From assembly GCA_036924285.1 (NCBI GenBank), contig JAYKYS010000006.1, positions 20,372,001 to 20,436,000 on the forward strand: a stretch of 64,000 nucleotides of DNA. The letters are read 5' to 3'. Positions 60,584-64,000 of the stretch are shown here, one piece after another. Positions within the stretch are counted from its first letter, which is position 1. Every line of letters begins with the position of its first letter. The notes below the pieces were generated by a model that made no database searches, was not told the DNA's origin, and saw only the letters and a list, made by a program, of their open reading frames with translations. The translations under genes and the position numbers were made by a program. The DNA is from Asterella californica (Eukaryota > Streptophyta > Marchantiopsida > Marchantiales > Aytoniaceae).

Positions 60584-61200
60584 TGTCACACCGCAAGTAT
60601 ATCATTATTTGTGTGTTTGCTTATATAAATTTCATTCGGTATGACTATCTTATAGGTTATTCTAGTTTGAAGATCCAAATCTAGAGTGATCAAACCAAGC
60701 ATAACTAGCTGAGATAGTTATAACTAAGTTGAAGAAACTATTAGAGATTTCACTATGACACTATGTGATAAGTGCGGAGCTCTAAATATGCTTCTCAAAA
60801 GTATGTAACTTTGTTGAGCATCGTTGATTGGATGCATGATGGAAAGTCATGCACAAATATCTAAAGATGCTCTTCAAAAGACGTATTAGTTTGTTGTCGT
60901 CTTCCTACTGAATAGTATGGAAAGTTAACACTTTGGAAAAGCTAAAGTAGGAGAATCTCTTACTTTAGTAAAGTAGGAGAATCTCTTATTTTAGTAAAGT
61001 AGAATAAGTAATTTGTATGCTATTCTTAAGTCTTAGTAGTCTTTAGAAGTTTTATTATTTTGGATTGCATATTTATCATGAGGTAACGTAACTTAGTGAA
61101 AGTTACCACGGTAAGAAATTGTAGAGTATATAAGGAGGAGTAGAGAGGGTGGAAGACACTCTCATTTTCTTATCTTTGAGTAAAGTGAGTATTGGTGACA
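60584..61200 (+). repeat. Gypsy LTR
   Basis: Begins TGTCACACCG directly after a purine-rich stretch (GAGGACGAAGTGAAAATTAA...) and ends TTGGTGACA, giving a 6-bp terminal inverted repeat TGTCAC/GTGACA over 617 bp. It follows an integrase end, as a 3' LTR should, and is also followed within 600 bp by gypsy RT sequence, so it may be shared by two tandem copies. Confidence 0.6.
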
Positions 61201-61719
61201 TTGGGAGTCATTGAGTATTATGCGATACAATGTTGAAAGCGAGATTAGAACTTGTTTGCAGGAACATTATTAGAGAGATTGATGTGATCATATGGATCAG
61301 AGACTTGAGTGAAGTGAGCATAGGTGTAACTGAATCTTTGTAATATGGTGCACTAGTAATCATAGTCATCTGATGTACCTCTGGGTGAGAGACAGACCGA
61401 CTTACAGTACAATCAGTTGCTAGTTGATTGGACAGTGTAAGTAGATCGATAGAGGAAAAAGATGATATGATGGTGATTCATATCCACTCTTGATAAATAT
61501 ATATGAGGACATCGATATGTATTTGCGGTTCTTTCTTCATCTGATGCAGAACAGTGAGAGAAGGGAAGCAATTTGTTTGTGTGCACTTCCTTAGGAAGTA
61601 GAAGTCCATGCGAAGTACAAATCTATACTGAAAAAAGTGAAGCCGGTGGCAACTCAACTACCTGCTAACTCGCAACAGCAAGTATAATTAGTGGACACTG
61701 AGCTCATATTGCATGATCA

Positions 61720-62110
61720 CAAGTAAGACATCAGTTTACCGAGGAGACGTTGAGGAAGCTCCAGATAAGATGGGGTGATTTCCTGACTGAGATTGAGAAG
61801 ATTATTTTTGAGCAGATGATAGCGGATCATGGTAAAGCATTTTCTTTCTCAGCAAAGGAGATAGGTTGTGGATCCAAAGGTAATAGCACATATGGTTATA
61901 TTCACAATCCCTGATGTGTCTTGAGATCGGAAATCAATTTCGGCTCCTCGCGCGTTTGCTTCCTAAACTCACTGAATTGCTGAAAGAGAAAGTACAGATT
62001 GAGATACTTGAGCCATCTATGGGGTCATATTCTAGCAGGTGGTTCATTGTACCCAAGAAGTTCGGAGCCTTGCGTTTCGTTCAAGACCTACAGCCTACGA
62101 ATAATGTGAT
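61720..62110 (+). pseudogene. Ty3/gypsy protease-RT junction and start of reverse transcriptase
   Basis: Frames read DFLTEIEKIIFEQMIADHGK and AFSFSAKEIG, then from 61914 LLPKLTELLKEKVQIEILEP and SSRWFIVPKKFGALRFVQDL ending at QPTNNVIIRNG. This is the N-terminal part of gypsy RT (ILEPS...W-x-VPKK-x-G-x-LRF-x-xDLQ), of the VPKK...TIRN variant. The sequence stops before the YxDD block, where copia sequence begins. Confidence 0.78.
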
Positions 62111-62179
62111 CATTCGCAACGGTTGGGACAGATCTTACATGTATGTATATACATATGTAGTCGTATGTACTCATTCACA

Positions 62180-63235
62180 ACTGAGGAGACTCCAAGTTCA
62201 TCCTTGACAACCGATGAAACAAGATCAGATTCAGAAAACCATGAGGGACCCATAGCCACGGACACACCTGGAGGAGAAGAAATACATCTAGTCGAAGAGA
62301 CCAATGATGATGGAGGATCAGGATGATCATCACATATACAATCATCGGAGGAACTCGAGCTAGAGACAATGGAAAAGAGGTGCAGCTCATGCAACTGAAA
62401 ACCGACAGAGAAGTACTTATCTTATTTGAATTCTCGTAAGAACCACCTTCCTTTGTTTAATTTGGTTGTAGCACTGATAGCCACGAGCAATGACAAACTA
62501 GCCATTGTGTGTGAAACACTTCACGATATTGAGAGCAATAAAGCAATGGAAGAGGAGTACGTTTCACAAATGATCAATGAAACATGAGAGCTCGTCCATT
62601 ACCTACAAGCAAGCGTAACATCGGCAGCAGATGGACGTTCAAGAAAAAGTACAATCTGAGGGAGCAGTAGAAGGTATAAAGCCCGTTTTGTTGTATAAAG
62701 GTTACTCTCAACGTGCAGAAGTGGATTTCCAAGAAACCTTCTCTCCTATGGTTAAGATGACCACGATAAGGGTGCTACTAGTCATAGTTGCAGCGTTAGA
62801 CATGGAGCTCCACCAACTAGACGTGGTCACAACATTCTTGAACGAGGACCTCCAAGAAGAACTATACATAGATCAACCTGAAGGATTCACATCCATGGGA
62901 ACGGAGAACTTGGTCTGCAAGCTACGCAAGACACTGTATGAGCTAAAACAATCATCGTGCGCTTGATGTCTCAAGTTCGACAAGTTCCTTTCAGCATAGA
63001 TTTCTAACAGAGCACAGCTGATTCTAACATGTACGTGAAGAATAGCAATGCATGACTCACATATCTAGCACTATATGTCGAGGATCTCATAATAACCAGT
63101 AGCAACACGAAGTCGTTGAAAGAGACCAAACAGCAACTGTGTGGAGAATTCAAAATGACTGACCATGAGGAGTTACATTGGATACTCAACATCAAGATCA
63201 ATCATGATCAGAAGAGAAGAAAGACTAGGGATGAG
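62180..63235 (+). pseudogene. Ty1/copia linker and reverse transcriptase, decayed
   Basis: Pieces in order: an acidic linker (EEIHLVEETNDDGGSG), NKAMEEEYVSQMINET (start of RVT_2), GYSQRAEVDFQETFSPMVKM and ELHQLDVVTTFLNEDLQEEL with QPEGFTSMGTENLVCKLRKT (62700-62945), then TYLALYVEDLIITSSNTKS at about 63058-63115. The catalytic YVDD is YVED. It ends with ELHWILNIKINHDQKRRK. Frame changes and stops separate the pieces. Integrase and gag are missing. Confidence 0.82.
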
Positions 63236-64000
63236 TAAAGACAAGTACGTACGTGAACTGTCAGTAATTTCTCTTCATTCACATCAACCTCAACAACATT
63301 CTCATCGGGTATTTGCTCTTCTTTCAAGATCATCGTGAGGATATGCTGCTCTACGATCTTGTTTCTGATCCGAGTTTGAAACTTTAGGCATGGCATACAC
63401 CAAAGTACAACTCAGTTATCTCAATCAATAACTGAATCAACCAAAACATCTTTCTAGTATTTTTTGATAAATGCTCATGAAGCTTCCTTGACGTCTACAA
63501 AGACACACAAACTTAATGAGTTTGATCCCATACATACACACAAGATCACATATAAATATATATATATTTTTCTTAGAAGTACACCAACAATGCGTATTCA
63601 GAAATTTTTACATGAGCCACAACTTACTGTTATTCTTATTGTACATGAGATCTCCGAGGTCTCGATTCATATAACCTTTCTCCATGAATCATTCACTTTG
63701 CTGGTAAGATTTTTATTCCAGTTGTGACAAACATGTCATATATATAGATTGATAGGGCAACTGGGATAAGTCTACTTGCAGCAAAACCAGAAGGTATGAG
63801 TAAACTCCAACAGATATCTACAGAACAGCCATTCAGAATAATCAATTTACGAGCACAATAGATATAAACTTGGACTCACAAAATAGAAAATTGTTCCTCT
63901 GCTGAAACGTCGATGATGAAGCACGTTGGTTTGAAATTCTCATTTTCTTTCAAAAGAAGACGGCAGTCAAAGTTCATATTGTTTCGAATATCTCATTTTC
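63236..64000. other. No gene recognised
   Basis: Short frames on both strands without motifs; likely further copia or other repeat debris. Confidence 0.4.

Noticed and set aside
1..64000. CRISPR arrays, bacterial operons, rRNA genes, telomeric repeats
   Set aside because: None seen; repeats present are LTRs, satellites-like arrays and microsatellites of a eukaryotic genome.

Overview
The window looks like nuclear DNA of a land plant. Two genes have plant-type exon-intron structure and plant organelle or secretory families (an SBT2-class subtilase and a CtpA-like S41 protease), and the rest is dominated by Ty1/copia, Ty3/gypsy, MULE and other transposon debris. The gypsy reverse-transcriptase variant and the Kolobok-like transposase would fit a moss or another non-seed plant, but the species is an inference and was not tested.

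Layout. 1-3288: 5' part of a degenerate Ty1/copia element on the minus strand, with its 286-bp LTR at 3003-3288. 3289-5090: no gene; one compact triple inverted repeat. 5092-5376: polypyrimidine tract. 5559-12157: a four-exon Kolobok-like DDE transposase gene on the plus strand, split in its third exon by a ~4-kb LTR element (about 6938-10992) whose LTRs carry two tandem arrays (184-bp and 157-bp periods). 13500-15660: repeats and unassigned open frames. 17141-20701: a nearly complete gag-only LTR retrotransposon (minus strand) with PBS and probable target-site duplication, followed by a third LTR fragment. 23960-24265: RPA1-like zinc-ribbon/OB fragment. 24401-25082: unassigned frame broken by one frameshift. 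27168-28850: MULE transposase lacking its catalytic core.

The gene-bearing part is 35-54 kb. 35264-39897 encodes a nine-exon secreted subtilisin-like protease with complete D/H/N/S residues. 42800-48471 encodes a 14-exon thylakoid-lumen-type C-terminal processing protease with PDZ and an intact Ser/Lys dyad. 52308-53422 (minus) holds a small four-exon gene, all phase-0 introns, in which two neighbouring exons are a duplicated module; I do not recognise the family.

54-64 kb returns to repeats: a ~200-bp tandem array, a possible SINE-like element, a CACTA-like terminus, a gypsy integrase plus LTR plus reverse-transcriptase fragment, and a copia reverse-transcriptase fragment abutting the gypsy piece.

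The three host genes share no obvious pathway. All splice sites were placed by eye from GT-AG, frame continuity and family conservation; no transcript evidence was available.
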